A stretch of DNA of 64,000 bases from Ornithinibacillus salinisoli (GTDB lineage Bacteria > Bacillota > Bacilli > Bacillales > Amphibacillaceae), in assembly GCF_042682545.1 (NCBI RefSeq), contig NZ_JBHUHQ010000016.1. One strand, given 5' to 3'. Shown one piece after another: positions 25,774 to 35,567 of this stretch (its first letter is position 1; every line of letters begins with the position of its first letter). Both the position numbers and the translations under genes were made by a program. The notes beneath the pieces are model-generated. The model was not told where the DNA came from, did no database searches, and was given only the letters and a program-made list of their open reading frames with translations.

Positions 25774-27243
25774 TTATTGTTGAATCTCTTTTAGGATAAA
25801 ACTCTTCATATCCACAAATCGTGGATATGTCGGTCTCGAACGGGTTCCTGCAATTACCAGTGGTACTAATGATTCCTGTTTGTGTAGGGAACCATGTGCT
25901 GCTCCACTAAGATGGAATGGTGTGGATTGGGCTTTAAAATCACAGCCTGGTTTGGCATTAACCACAATGAAACGACCAGAATGGGAATGCAGGGCACTAT
26001 AAACCCTAGCTAAAGCATCGGGATAGTTTCCGTATAATACTTCTTTATCTTCTTTCACATGCAAATCTAGAAGCTCGGGATTTCCTTCAATACGCCATGT
26101 TTGCTTATACATATCTGTATACTCCCCATTTGGACAATAGCTTAATGTTCCCTTTTTCATTCCGGATACTACATGAACGGAGTCCTTTTCCTTCCAAGCA
26201 ATGATATCGATCCGTTGATCATTTTTTAATTGTTCAGCAATAGCTGAGAGCGTAAGATTATCGTTTAATACGTAAATATAAGCCATACGCTGATTTACAC
26301 ATAGGACAAGCTGATCTTTTTTTTGTACGGGTCGCTCCAGTCGAGCTATGCGAAAGTTTTTTAGTATCTTTCGTAAATCAATAATATATTTTCGGTAATT
26401 GGTTCCTGTGGCAGAATGACCATTATCACCAATAACCATCCATATATTTTGGTTGAGAGCTTCTTGCCAGCTTGGATATAGATTTAAAGTTTTTTGAATC
26501 TCCTGATCAATTTTGGTTATTACTTTTATATCCGTCGGTCCTTTAAAATGGATTCTAGTGTCCATATCCTGAAATATGCAGAATGTGAACCCCGGAAGTT
26601 TGTTTTTTCGAATTAAATAACGTAGTTCACGAGCTGTATATTTATAATTTCCAGCAGCAATTTGTGTCGGAAAACTCCTTGTCCGAAGTTTGGAAAAGAC
26701 TCCTAAAGAGAAAATAGATGTACCTTTAGTTGTCCATTCTCCGTCTTCGAAGCGGGTCAACGTGCTGAGGAGACGAGGAACATGCATTCTTGTTGGTGTA
26801 TTCCCACGATACACAAATGAATTAATAGATGCAGAAGGGATTCCCATGTCAGCCAAATCCTCATAGATCGTAGAAACTTCACTGCTCAATTGTTCGTTAT
26901 TCAGTCGGTAGAGCATGTTATGGGAGGTTCTCTTCAGTCCTAGCCTGAACGTTTCACGAAAACCAGTCCCGTAGTTAATGATTTCTTTTCTGGAATGATC
27001 AAACCAGTTTAAGCCTGGGATGTGGTGTTTGTCAGCATATGTACCTGTTAATAGCGTGCTGTCAATCGTTACTGACATTGTTGGAAAAGAACTGACCATG
27101 TTAGAAATATAATTGCCGTTTTCCATTAAAAATTGTAGAGCAGGAGCTTTCCCTGTTTGGACAGCTCGCTCTAGTGGTTCAGGCATTAGTGAATCGATAT
27201 TTAGTAAGATTACTGGTTTTCTCCATTGCGTATTATTATTCAT
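25774..27243 (-). CDS. type I phosphodiesterase / nucleotide pyrophosphatase family protein
   Basis: 489 residues of the alkaline-phosphatase superfamily. Metal-binding Asp is in ILLNIDSL near 17; the nucleophile region FPTMSVTIDSTLLTG (about 53-67) has Ser57 where the family usually has Thr; IGDNGHS and AAHGSLH supply the other metal ligands. Similar proteins release phosphate groups from nucleotides, phosphodiesters or phosphonates. No signal peptide is visible. Start ATG follows GTGAGGATGA. Confidence 0.85.
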   Translation of the reverse strand: MNNNTQWRKPVILLNIDSLMPEPLERAVQTGKAPALQFLMENGNYISNMVSSFPTMSVTIDSTLLTGTYADKHHIPGLNWFDHSRKEIINYGTGFRETFRLGLKRTSHNMLYRLNNEQLSSEVSTIYEDLADMGIPSASINSFVYRGNTPTRMHVPRLLSTLTRFEDGEWTTKGTSIFSLGVFSKLRTRSFPTQIAAGNYKYTARELRYLIRKNKLPGFTFCIFQDMDTRIHFKGPTDIKVITKIDQEIQKTLNLYPSWQEALNQNIWMVIGDNGHSATGTNYRKYIIDLRKILKNFRIARLERPVQKKDQLVLCVNQRMAYIYVLNDNLTLSAIAEQLKNDQRIDIIAWKEKDSVHVVSGMKKGTLSYCPNGEYTDMYKQTWRIEGNPELLDLHVKEDKEVLYGNYPDALARVYSALHSHSGRFIVVNAKPGCDFKAQSTPFHLSGAAHGSLHKQESLVPLVIAGTRSRPTYPRFVDMKSFILKEIQQ

Positions 27244-27448
27244 GCTGTCATCCTCACTATAAATTACAAGCTAGTTACAAAAAAATAATTAACAACATTT
27301 TCCCACAATAACCGCTTATTATTCATGAATGAACCAGCTCTATTGTAACAAAAAGCTGTTTTTGTATACTTTGATCTAACCACTGTAAACATTCTTTGTT
27401 TTTCCGTTAGCGCATCACTCCAAAACAACAATCTTCTAGAAAACAGGC

Positions 27449-27483
27449 AAAAAAAACACTTAGACCGATTCAGGCCTAAGTGT
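27449..27483 (-). terminator. terminator of ptsI
   Basis: On the minus strand ACACTTAG/CTAAGTGT with a 12-nt loop, followed by eight T. Confidence 0.85.
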
Positions 27484-27494
27484 AGCAGATTTTC

Positions 27495-29207
27495 TTATTC
27501 TGTTTTATCTTTTATAAATTCTATTACATCTTCTGCAGTTGCCATAGACAGTAATTTTTCTTTATAAGAAGCCATTTCCTTCTTAGAAAGCTTTGTAATT
27601 TGAGTACGAGCTGGCAGAATCGATGTTGCACTCATACTGAACTCGTCTAATCCAAGTCCAATTAAAATTGGAATAGCAATAGAATCTCCAGCCATCTCAC
27701 CACACATACCTGCCCATTTACCTTCACTATGTGCAGCTTCAATTACGTTGTTTACTAAATTAAGAATCGCTGGGTGATATGGTTGATACAAGTAAGATAC
27801 TTGTTCATTCATACGGTCAGCAGCCATTGTATATTGAATTAAATCATTTGTACCAATACTGAAGAAATCAACCTCTTTTGCAAATTGTTTTGCAATAACA
27901 GCTGTGGAAGGAATTTCAACCATGATTCCAACTTCAATGGAATTAGATACTTCAATTCCTTCATTTTTTAAGTTCTCTTTCTCATCAAGTAAGATTGCTT
28001 TTGCTTGACGGAACTCTTCCAGCGATGCGATCATTGGAAACATGATTTTCAAGTTGCCATGCACACTCGCGCGTAACAACGCACGTAACTGTGGACGAAA
28101 AACATGTTCATTTTCCAAGCAGAATCGAATTGCTCGGAATCCTAAAAATGGATTTAATTCTTTTGGAAGATCCAAATAAGGCAATTCTTTATCTCCACCA
28201 ACATCAAGTGTTCGTACAACTACAGGTTTATCTCCCATTTGCTCAAGTACTGATTTATATGCCTTATATTGTTCATCCTCTGATGGAAGTTCACTTTTAC
28301 CCATGTATAAAAATTCGGTGCGGTAAAGTCCAACCCCTTCGCCACCATTATTAATTACACCAGCTACATCCTCAGGTGTTCCGATATTAGCAACAAGTTC
28401 TACTTGTTCCCCGTCAGATGTAAATGTAGGTTCATCTTTCAACTGTGCCCAAATTTCTTTTTGTTTCTCAAAATTGGCTTGTTTGTCACGATAGCTTGAT
28501 AATTCTTCTTCAGATGGGTTGATAATTACATTCCCGTCAATGCCATCTATGATCAGTAGATCATTTTGTGATATTCTGCTAGTTACATCCTTTGTTCCAA
28601 CTACTGCTGGAATTTCAAGTGATCTAGCCATAATTGCTGAGTGTGATGTACGGCCACCGATGTCTGTTGCGAATCCTTTTACAAATTCACGATTTAATTG
28701 AGCAGTGTCTGATGGAGTTAAATCACTGGCAATGACAACAACTTCCTCATCGATTAACGCTGGATTTGGAAAGTTTACTCCTTGTAAATGTGCCATTACA
28801 CGTTTTGTTACGTCTTTAATATCTGCTGCACGTTCACGCATATATTCATTATCCATGCTTTCAAACATGCTTATAAACATGTTTGCAGTTTCTTCTAAGG
28901 CAGCTTCTGCCATGGATTTATCATTATTAATCTTATCTTTAATTGGATTTATAAGTTCCGGATCACCTAAGACAAGTAAGTGAGCAGAAAAAATCTCTGC
29001 ATGCTCATCACCTAGTTCTTGTTGTGTATGTGCCTTAATCTTTTCTAATTCTTGTTTAGAAATTTCTAGTGCACTCTCTAACCGTTCCACTTCTTGTTCA
29101 GGGTTTTCAACTTCCCTTTTTTCATATGATAAATCTGGTGTAACGAGTTGATATGCTTTTGCAATTGCAATACCAGATGATGCTGCTATTCCTTGGATAT
29201 TTGTCAT
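27495..29207 (-). CDS. ptsI: phosphoenolpyruvate-protein phosphotransferase (PTS Enzyme I)
   Basis: 570 residues, exactly the usual size. The phospho-His is in GGRTSHSAIMARS, the PEP-binding catalytic Cys in GMCGEMAGD, and the C-terminal barrel has FSIGTNDLIQYTMA. It transfers phosphate from PEP to HPr. Start ATG 29207 matches the family; an in-frame TTG at 29225 is upstream. Unusually, no ptsH precedes it: the upstream neighbour is a hydrolase. Confidence 0.96.
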   Translation of the reverse strand: MTNIQGIAASSGIAIAKAYQLVTPDLSYEKREVENPEQEVERLESALEISKQELEKIKAHTQQELGDEHAEIFSAHLLVLGDPELINPIKDKINNDKSMAEAALEETANMFISMFESMDNEYMRERAADIKDVTKRVMAHLQGVNFPNPALIDEEVVVIASDLTPSDTAQLNREFVKGFATDIGGRTSHSAIMARSLEIPAVVGTKDVTSRISQNDLLIIDGIDGNVIINPSEEELSSYRDKQANFEKQKEIWAQLKDEPTFTSDGEQVELVANIGTPEDVAGVINNGGEGVGLYRTEFLYMGKSELPSEDEQYKAYKSVLEQMGDKPVVVRTLDVGGDKELPYLDLPKELNPFLGFRAIRFCLENEHVFRPQLRALLRASVHGNLKIMFPMIASLEEFRQAKAILLDEKENLKNEGIEVSNSIEVGIMVEIPSTAVIAKQFAKEVDFFSIGTNDLIQYTMAADRMNEQVSYLYQPYHPAILNLVNNVIEAAHSEGKWAGMCGEMAGDSIAIPILIGLGLDEFSMSATSILPARTQITKLSKKEMASYKEKLLSMATAEDVIEFIKDKTE

Positions 29208-29254
29208 GATCGACCAACCCTTCAAAGTATGTTCAAAATTATCGCACGTACTAT

Positions 29255-29282
29255 TCTATACTTATTATTTCAACCAATTCAA
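29255..29282 (-). promoter_or_regulatory. candidate ptsI promoter
   Basis: Minus strand TTGAAT (29282-29277), 16-bp spacer, TATAGA (29260-29255), about 50 bp upstream of the start. Confidence 0.4.
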
Positions 29283-29324
29283 GTAATTCCTATCAATGCT
29301 ACAAAAAGTTCATAATGAAGCCGC

Positions 29325-30242
29325 TTACTTGTCTAAACATCTACTTATCCACTTATTTACGGCATTATAAACCTCTTCTTTATTTACTTCATTAAGTAAT
29401 TCGTGATGACCGTTTTCAAAAAGCATGGTCGTGATATTTGTTAGACCTGCCTTTTCATATAAATGTGTAGTTTTCCAAACTCCTTTTCCATAATTACCGA
29501 CAGGATCTGAATCTCCACAAATTAGTAGTATCGGTAGATCATTACGAATAGTTTTATTCCGTTTATTGTCATGGATGTATTCTAGTCCAGTCATTAAATC
29601 AAAAAAGAATCGTGCTGTTGGAATAAATCCGGTGTAGGGATCTGCCATATAATCTTGTACCACTTTCTTATCCCCTGAAAGCCAATCAAAGTTAGTTTTC
29701 TTATTTTTTATTTTTCTATTAAAGTTACCAAATGCGAGCTTGTTCATTAATGGTGATTTTTCCTTTGGAGGTAACTTACTTGCAAGTAATTTTCCAGATA
29801 GTATACTTGCTCTTGAATAAAAGCCTGTACCTGAAAGGATGACACCGTCAAGCATGTCTCCGTGTTCTTGTATATAATACCGAGTTAAAAAGGATCCCAT
29901 GCTGTGTCCTAGTAAAAATATAGGTGTATCAGGATAGTCCTTCTTTATCATCTTTGTTATCTCAAATAAGTCATTAGCTGTTTTCTCAAACCCATTTTCG
30001 TCGGCAAAATAACCCATTAACCCCTGCCTTTTACCAGTTCTTCCATGTCCCCGATGATCATTACCATAAACAAATATATTTTGCTTTAATAAAAAGCTAG
30101 CAGTACTCTTATAACGTTGAATGTGTTCAACCATGCCATGAGAAAGTTGCACAATTGCTTTCGGTTCAATACCTTCTTCGAACCATTTTTCCACATAAAT
30201 ATCTACATTGTCTTCCGTTGTTAACCAAAAGTTTGTTTTCAT
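29325..30242 (-). CDS. alpha/beta hydrolase, lysophospholipase family
   Basis: Serine hydrolase of the monoglyceride lipase/lysophospholipase type (Hydrolase_4). Nucleophile elbow LGHSMGS, oxyanion region QLSHGMVEH, acid in CGDSDPVG and a C-terminal GHHELLNE with the catalytic His. The start is ambiguous: ATG 30242 has GGTGA five bases upstream and matches the MKTNFWLTTEDN beginning of relatives, while ATG 30284 would add 14 residues with poor ribosome binding. 305 residues from 30242. Confidence 0.85.
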   Translation of the reverse strand: MKTNFWLTTEDNVDIYVEKWFEEGIEPKAIVQLSHGMVEHIQRYKSTASFLLKQNIFVYGNDHRGHGRTGKRQGLMGYFADENGFEKTANDLFEITKMIKKDYPDTPIFLLGHSMGSFLTRYYIQEHGDMLDGVILSGTGFYSRASILSGKLLASKLPPKEKSPLMNKLAFGNFNRKIKNKKTNFDWLSGDKKVVQDYMADPYTGFIPTARFFFDLMTGLEYIHDNKRNKTIRNDLPILLICGDSDPVGNYGKGVWKTTHLYEKAGLTNITTMLFENGHHELLNEVNKEEVYNAVNKWISRCLDK

Positions 30243-30436
30243 ATTTTTCACCAACTCTTCATGAAATTCTTTTCTTATTTTCATAATAGTAGAAAGTGCG
30301 TTTAATAGCGACTAGAATTATCTGAATATGAATGCATTTTAAAAAAAATTCTTGATAATAGAACTAGATTTATGCTAAAGTTAACATTAGTTACTTGTCT
30401 GTTTAGCTTTTCTTGATCAGGAGGTGTCGTGGTAAC

Positions 30437-30670
30437 ATGACTGGTATAGTAAATGTATTATTAGTGATTGATGCTATTATTATGATTGTTTTCGTATTAT
30501 TGCAAACTGGAAAAAGTGCAGGTCTATCGGGAGCGATTTCAGGTGGAGCCGAACAATTATTTGGGAAACAAAAAGCTAGAGGAATTGATCTTGTTTTACA
30601 TCGTGGTACTGTAATAACAGGTGTATTATTCTTTGTACTAGCTTTCCTAAGTGCATACGTATTACAATAA
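30437..30670 (+). CDS. secG: protein translocase subunit SecG
   Basis: 77-residue two-helix membrane protein of the SecYEG channel. The conserved loop GKSAGLSGAISGGAEQLFG and KARG lie between the helices. AGGAGGTG precedes ATG 30437; an in-frame TTG at 30413 overlaps the site region. First gene of the secG-est-rnr cluster. Confidence 0.96.
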   Translation: MTGIVNVLLVIDAIIMIVFVLLQTGKSAGLSGAISGGAEQLFGKQKARGIDLVLHRGTVITGVLFFVLAFLSAYVLQ

Positions 30671-30676
30671 AGATCT

Positions 30677-30709
30677 AACCCTTATCACAAAATGTGATAA
30701 GGGTTTTTT
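30677..30709 (+). terminator. terminator after secG
   Basis: Perfect AACCCTTATCACA/TGTGATAAGGGTT stem with a 3-nt loop and six T. Confidence 0.9.
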
Positions 30710-30781
30710 ACTGCAAGTATGTTGTAGTATATCGTATAAAGGGTAAAATAGATAATAGCCAAATGAAGGAGATTTACGAAA

Positions 30782-31528
30782 ATGAAGATTAAACTACCAA
30801 AACCTTTTACATTTGAAGCAGGCCCAAGGGCGGTATTATTATTGCATGGATTTACTGGTCATTCTGCAGATGTTCGAATGCTCGGGAGATTTTTAGAAAA
30901 GAAGGGATATACAAGTCATGCTCCAATCTATCGCGGGCATGGATTACCACCAGAGGAATTAATAAAGTCCAATCCTGATCAATGGTGGGAGGATGTTATG
31001 CAAGCATTCCAACATCTAAAGGATCTAGGCTATCAAGAGATCGCAGTTGCTGGTCTTTCACTAGGTGGAGTAATGGGATTAAAACTTGCCTACTCGGAAA
31101 ATATAAAAGCAATTATACCGATGTGTGCTCCTATGTTTTTCGATAATGAGAAACAGTTAACTATCGGGTTTAAGCAATTTTCGAAGGAATTTAAACAGCT
31201 AGAAGAAAAAGATGATTCCACAATCAGTCAAGAAGTAGAATATTTAATGGATAACTCTAAACCAATGTTTACAGCATTAGGGAAGTTAATTACGGAAGTT
31301 AAGAATAATATAGATACCATTTATACGCCGACGATGGTTGTTCAAGCACGTCAAGACAAGATGATCAACACAGATAGTGCTACATATATATATGAAAATG
31401 TCGAAGCGGATGAAAAGGAAATGAAATGGTATGAAGAATCAGGACATGTTATAACATTGGACAAAGAAAAAGAAAAACTTCATGAAGATATTTACACATT
31501 TTTGGAATCATTGAATTGGGAAAAATGA
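30782..31528 (+). CDS. est: carboxylesterase (Est30/YvaK type)
   Basis: 248-residue alpha/beta hydrolase. LLLHGFTGHSAD forms the oxyanion region, Ser93 is in GLSLGG, the acid is in QARQDKMI and the His in ESGHVITLD. Homologues between secG and rnr in Bacillus and Geobacillus hydrolyse short-chain esters. GAAGGAG ribosome binding site. Confidence 0.92.
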   Translation: MKIKLPKPFTFEAGPRAVLLLHGFTGHSADVRMLGRFLEKKGYTSHAPIYRGHGLPPEELIKSNPDQWWEDVMQAFQHLKDLGYQEIAVAGLSLGGVMGLKLAYSENIKAIIPMCAPMFFDNEKQLTIGFKQFSKEFKQLEEKDDSTISQEVEYLMDNSKPMFTALGKLITEVKNNIDTIYTPTMVVQARQDKMINTDSATYIYENVEADEKEMKWYEESGHVITLDKEKEKLHEDIYTFLESLNWEK

Positions 31529-31582
31529 TTATCCTTTACCAAAATGTCAACAATAATAGATAGAAGAAAGAAGGTGTAATAA

Positions 31583-33808
31583 ATGAGTAATGAAATGATC
31601 AATCAAATTAGGGAGTATTTTCATAATTATGATAGAAAACCCTTAGCAGTTCATGAATTAGAAGAAGAATTAGAAATTGAAGATGCAGTAGATTTTAAAG
31701 AAATGGTAAAAGCGTTAAATGAATTAGAGCTTCAAGGTGAATTAGTACGTACGCGGAAGAATCGCTTTGGCTTACCAGAGAAAATGAATTTAATCCGAGG
31801 TAAAATTCAGATGCATGCAAAAGGATTCGCTTTCTTAATTCCTGAGGATGAGGATCAAACTGATGTATATATCCATCATTCAGATTTAGCGTCAGCAATG
31901 AATAATGATCGAGTTCTTGTACGTATTGAAAAAAGTAATGCTGATGGGAATCGTCCAGAAGGTACTGTGATTCGAATAATAGAACGCGCCGTATCCGAAG
32001 TCGTTGGAACATATGAAGATAATAAATCTTTTGGTTTTGTTATTGCTGATGATAAACGAATTCCGAATGATATTTTTATCCCTAAAAGTCAAAATAATGG
32101 AGCGGTAAGTGGACATAAGGTCCTTGCTAAGATAACGAAATACCCTGAGGGACGAATGAGTGCTGAGGGTGAGATAACGGAAATTCTTGGCCATAAAAAT
32201 GACCCAGGCATAGATATTATTTCCATTATTTATAAACACGGTATAAAAATAGATTTTCCTGATGAAGTATTGGAGCAGGCAACACAAACCCCAGATTCCA
32301 TTCGGGAGGAAGAAATAGCGAATAGACGAGACCTTCGAGATGAAGTAATTGTTACGATTGATGGAGCGGATGCAAAAGACTTAGATGATGCAGTTACTGT
32401 GAAGAAACTAGACAACGGTAATTATAAGTTAGGCGTCTACATTGCAGATGTTAGCTATTACGTTAAAGAAGATTCACCGATAGATAAGGAAGCGTTTGAA
32501 CGTGGAACAAGTGTATACTTAGTTGACCGTGTTATACCAATGATTCCTCATCGCTTATCCAATGGGATCTGCTCATTAAATCCACAAGTGGACAGACTTA
32601 CACTTGGATGTGAAATGGAGATTGACTCTACTGGTAATGTTGTTAATCATGAGATTTTTCAAAGCGTGATTAAAACGACAGAAAGAATGACGTACAAAGA
32701 TGTTAATCAAATTTTAGTGGATAAAGATGAATCAGTACGTGAAAGATATCAATCGTTAGTACCGATGTTCGAAGATATGGAGAAACTTGCTGAGATTTTA
32801 AGAGGAAAGCGGTTTGGCCGTGGAGCAATTGATTTTGATTTTAAAGAAGCACAAGTCATTGTTGATAAAGATGGAAAAGCGGAGGATGTTGTTATTCGGG
32901 AACGTTCGGTGGCCGAAAAACTAATTGAAGAATTTATGCTGGCTGCAAATGAGACAGTTGCGGAACATTTTCATTGGATGGATGTCCCATTCATTCACCG
33001 GATTCATGAAGATCCAGATGAAGGAAAATTGCAGCACTTTTTCGAGTTTCTAGCAGGATTAGGTTATCGTGTAAAAGGAACCTCGAATGAAATACATCCG
33101 CAAGCCTTGCAAAAAGTACTCGAATCGACAGCAGGAAAGCCGGAAGAAATGATTATCTCTAAACTAATGCTTCGTTCCATGAAGCAAGCTAAATATGATC
33201 CACAGGGTATCGGCCATTTTGGTTTGGCAACCGAATTTTACACCCATTTTACTTCGCCAATTCGCCGATATCCGGATCTAATCGTTCATCGTTTAATACG
33301 CACGTATTTAATTGAAAAGACGATGGATAAGAAAACAGTTGGCAGTTGGAAGGATAAATTACCAGAAATCGCAAGGCATACGTCAGAGAAAGAGCGAACA
33401 GCTGTTGATGCCGAGCGAGATACGGATGATTTGAAAAAAGCAGAATATATGCAAGAACGTATTGGTGAAGAATATACGGGAGTCATTAGTTCTGTTACAA
33501 GTTTCGGGTTATTTGTTGAGTTAGAGAATACAATTGAAGGTTTAGTTCATGTAAGTTATTTAACCGATGATTATTATCACTTCGATGAACAACACTATGC
33601 CATGATAGGTGAACGAACTGGCAAGGTTTATCGCATAGGTCAGGAAGTAAAAGTAAAGGTAACTTCTGTGAATATGGATGAACATGCCATTGACTTTGAA
33701 ATGGTTAGTGGGGGCGTATCTGGTGGTATAAATGCGAAAAAAGATAAAAATGATAAAAAAGCCAAAAAGAAGCCTAGCAAAAAAATTAAAGCGAAAAAGA
33801 AAAATTAG
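31583..33808 (+). CDS. rnr: ribonuclease R
   Basis: 741-residue 3'-5' exoribonuclease. Order: N-terminal helical/winged domain, cold-shock OB domains, catalytic RNB domain from about 250 (DGADAKDLDDAVTV holds the metal-binding Asp residues), S1 domain near 640-715 and a lysine-rich tail. It degrades structured RNA and works with SmpB-tmRNA in quality control, fitting the nearby smpB and ssrA. Confidence 0.97.
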   Translation: MSNEMINQIREYFHNYDRKPLAVHELEEELEIEDAVDFKEMVKALNELELQGELVRTRKNRFGLPEKMNLIRGKIQMHAKGFAFLIPEDEDQTDVYIHHSDLASAMNNDRVLVRIEKSNADGNRPEGTVIRIIERAVSEVVGTYEDNKSFGFVIADDKRIPNDIFIPKSQNNGAVSGHKVLAKITKYPEGRMSAEGEITEILGHKNDPGIDIISIIYKHGIKIDFPDEVLEQATQTPDSIREEEIANRRDLRDEVIVTIDGADAKDLDDAVTVKKLDNGNYKLGVYIADVSYYVKEDSPIDKEAFERGTSVYLVDRVIPMIPHRLSNGICSLNPQVDRLTLGCEMEIDSTGNVVNHEIFQSVIKTTERMTYKDVNQILVDKDESVRERYQSLVPMFEDMEKLAEILRGKRFGRGAIDFDFKEAQVIVDKDGKAEDVVIRERSVAEKLIEEFMLAANETVAEHFHWMDVPFIHRIHEDPDEGKLQHFFEFLAGLGYRVKGTSNEIHPQALQKVLESTAGKPEEMIISKLMLRSMKQAKYDPQGIGHFGLATEFYTHFTSPIRRYPDLIVHRLIRTYLIEKTMDKKTVGSWKDKLPEIARHTSEKERTAVDAERDTDDLKKAEYMQERIGEEYTGVISSVTSFGLFVELENTIEGLVHVSYLTDDYYHFDEQHYAMIGERTGKVYRIGQEVKVKVTSVNMDEHAIDFEMVSGGVSGGINAKKDKNDKKAKKKPSKKIKAKKKN

Positions 33809-33833
33809 GCTCATATCCTAAGAAATTTGCATA

Positions 33834-33874
33834 GACTAATTCTGTATTTTACACATACAGGGTTAGTCTTTTTT
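33834..33874 (+). terminator. terminator after rnr
   Basis: GACTAATTCTGTA/TACAGGGTTAGTC stem with two mismatches, followed by six T. Confidence 0.75.
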
Positions 33875-33934
33875 ATTTTTTAATTATTTTCAATTAATTA
33901 AGGTTGCATTTTTGAGATGGATAGAATAAAATAT

Positions 33935-33964
33935 ACCTAACCTAAAAAAGTTTCCTTAGGTAAA
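33935..33964 (+). promoter_or_regulatory. possible metal-regulator site ahead of the ZIP transporter
   Basis: Contains two CCTAA units (33936-33945) and an inverted TTAGG (33956-33960), with GTTTCCTTAGG resembling the reverse complement of the MntR box. A DtxR/MntR-type repressor is a reasonable guess only. Confidence 0.3.
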
Positions 33965-34002
33965 AACTAATTAACAAGTACAACAAAAAGGAGTATGAAA
34001 AA

Positions 34003-34806
34003 ATGTCACATGAAATTATTTTAGCATTTTTGTTTACTTTATTTGCTGGTCTAGCTACTGGCATCGGAAGTTTGCTGGCATTTTTCGCTAAAACTACAAA
34101 TACACGATTCCTGTCCTTTTCTTTAGGCTTTTCTGCTGGTGTTATGATTTATGTATCTATGGTTGAAATATTTTTTAAGGCACAAGATTCGCTCGTAAGT
34201 GAACTAGGAGAACCAGGTGGTAACTGGTTAACAGTCGGTTCTTTTTTTGCAGGGATGCTACTAATTGCATTAATCGATCGCTTTGTACCGAAAAGCTCAA
34301 ACCCACATGAACCGAAGAAAGTAGAAGATATGAAAAAAAATGGTACGAAGGATCCGGACTTATTAAAAATGGGAGTTTTTACTGCCTTAGCAATTGGGAT
34401 TCATAATTTCCCTGAGGGTATCGCAACATTTGTATCAACAATCCAGGATCCAACAGTGGGATTAGCGATAGCTATTGCCATAGCGATTCACAACATCCCA
34501 GAAGGAATAGCAGTATCTGTTCCAATTTATTATGCAACGGGAAACAAGAAAAAAGCATTTAAGCTATCTTTCCTATCTGGATTAGCTGAGCCAGTCGGTG
34601 CGGTTGTGGCATTTTTACTTTTAATGCCATTTTTAACAGAAACTATGTTTGGTGTCATATTTGCAGCAGTAGCTGGGATTATGGTATTTATATCCTTAGA
34701 TGAATTACTACCAGCTGCTAAAAAGTATGATGAAGCACATCTATCTATTTACGGGTTAATTAGTGGGATGGCAGTTATGGCAGTTAGTTTATTATTGTTA
34801 ATGTAG
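34003..34806 (+). CDS. zupT: ZIP-family divalent metal transporter (ZupT type)
   Basis: 267 residues with eight hydrophobic segments. The metal-binding helices read HNFPEGIATF and HNIPEGIAV, and LAEPVGA follows, as in ZupT. Likely imports zinc, iron or manganese. There is a cytosolic charged loop around 95-118. It sits between rnr and smpB, where B. subtilis has no such gene, flanked by its own terminator. Confidence 0.92.
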   Translation: MSHEIILAFLFTLFAGLATGIGSLLAFFAKTTNTRFLSFSLGFSAGVMIYVSMVEIFFKAQDSLVSELGEPGGNWLTVGSFFAGMLLIALIDRFVPKSSNPHEPKKVEDMKKNGTKDPDLLKMGVFTALAIGIHNFPEGIATFVSTIQDPTVGLAIAIAIAIHNIPEGIAVSVPIYYATGNKKKAFKLSFLSGLAEPVGAVVAFLLLMPFLTETMFGVIFAAVAGIMVFISLDELLPAAKKYDEAHLSIYGLISGMAVMAVSLLLLM

Positions 34807-34825
34807 TTGATCTCGGTAATGAAAG

Positions 34826-34864
34826 AGCTGTAGCTTACCGTCATGGTAGGGTGCGGCTTTTTTT
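34826..34864 (+). terminator. terminator after the ZIP transporter gene
   Basis: Imperfect hairpin with inner stem TACC/GGTA around GTCAT and an outer AGC/GCT step, followed by seven T. Confidence 0.65.
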
Positions 34865-35020
34865 GGATAAGTTACTGATGGTGGATCATGTGACACAAGA
34901 GCGGGAATATCGAACAGCAGCAGAATCGATCTACACTTGACCATACCGGGATATTTCTAATTGGAATAAACCGAGATATTTGGTAAAATGAAGGTCACGG
35001 AAGATGTAGGAGGAAGTTGT

Positions 35021-35488
35021 ATGCCAAAAGGACAGGGAAAAGTCATTGCGCAGAATAAAAAAGCGTCTCATGATTATTTTATAGAGGATACATTTGAAGC
35101 GGGAATCGTTTTAAAAGGAACGGAAATAAAATCACTTCGCGCAGGTCGCGTTAACCTGAAGGATTCCCATGCGCGTATTGATCGACGAGGAGAAGTGCAA
35201 TTAGTTAATTTGCATATATCCGAATACGAACAAGGGAACCGATTTAACCATGATCCTACTCGTTCTCGAAAATTATTACTACACCGAAAACAGATTGATA
35301 ATTTAATTGGACTTACACAGCAGCAAGGATACGCTCTTGTTCCATTAAAAATATATATTAAAAACGGTTATGCCAAAGTGTTAATTGGACTTGGAAAAGG
35401 GAAGAAAAAGTTCGATAAACGTGAAGACTTAAAGAAAAAGCAAATGAAACGAGATATTGATCGTGCAATAAAAGATCAAATGCGGTAA
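35021..35488 (+). CDS. smpB: SsrA-binding protein
   Basis: 155 residues; binds tmRNA and fills the place of the missing anticodon arm during ribosome rescue. Conserved IAQNKKASHDYF, EAGIVLKGTEIKSLR and a basic tail (KKFDKREDLKKKQ). Start ATG 35021 follows GTAGGAGGAAG; an in-frame ATG at 34988 is too far upstream. tmRNA itself lies 1.9 kb downstream. Confidence 0.97.
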   Translation: MPKGQGKVIAQNKKASHDYFIEDTFEAGIVLKGTEIKSLRAGRVNLKDSHARIDRRGEVQLVNLHISEYEQGNRFNHDPTRSRKLLLHRKQIDNLIGLTQQQGYALVPLKIYIKNGYAKVLIGLGKGKKKFDKREDLKKKQMKRDIDRAIKDQMR

Positions 35489-35496
35489 TAATAAAT

Positions 35497-35534
35497 AATC
35501 CATCAGTAAAAGTTCTCTTTTCCTGGTGGATTTT
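35497..35534 (+). terminator. terminator after smpB
   Basis: AATCCATCAG/CTGGTGGATT stem with one G-T pair and a short T run. Confidence 0.5.
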
Positions 35535-35567
35535 CATATAAGTAACTTTAGTATGGGAGGTTGTTTT

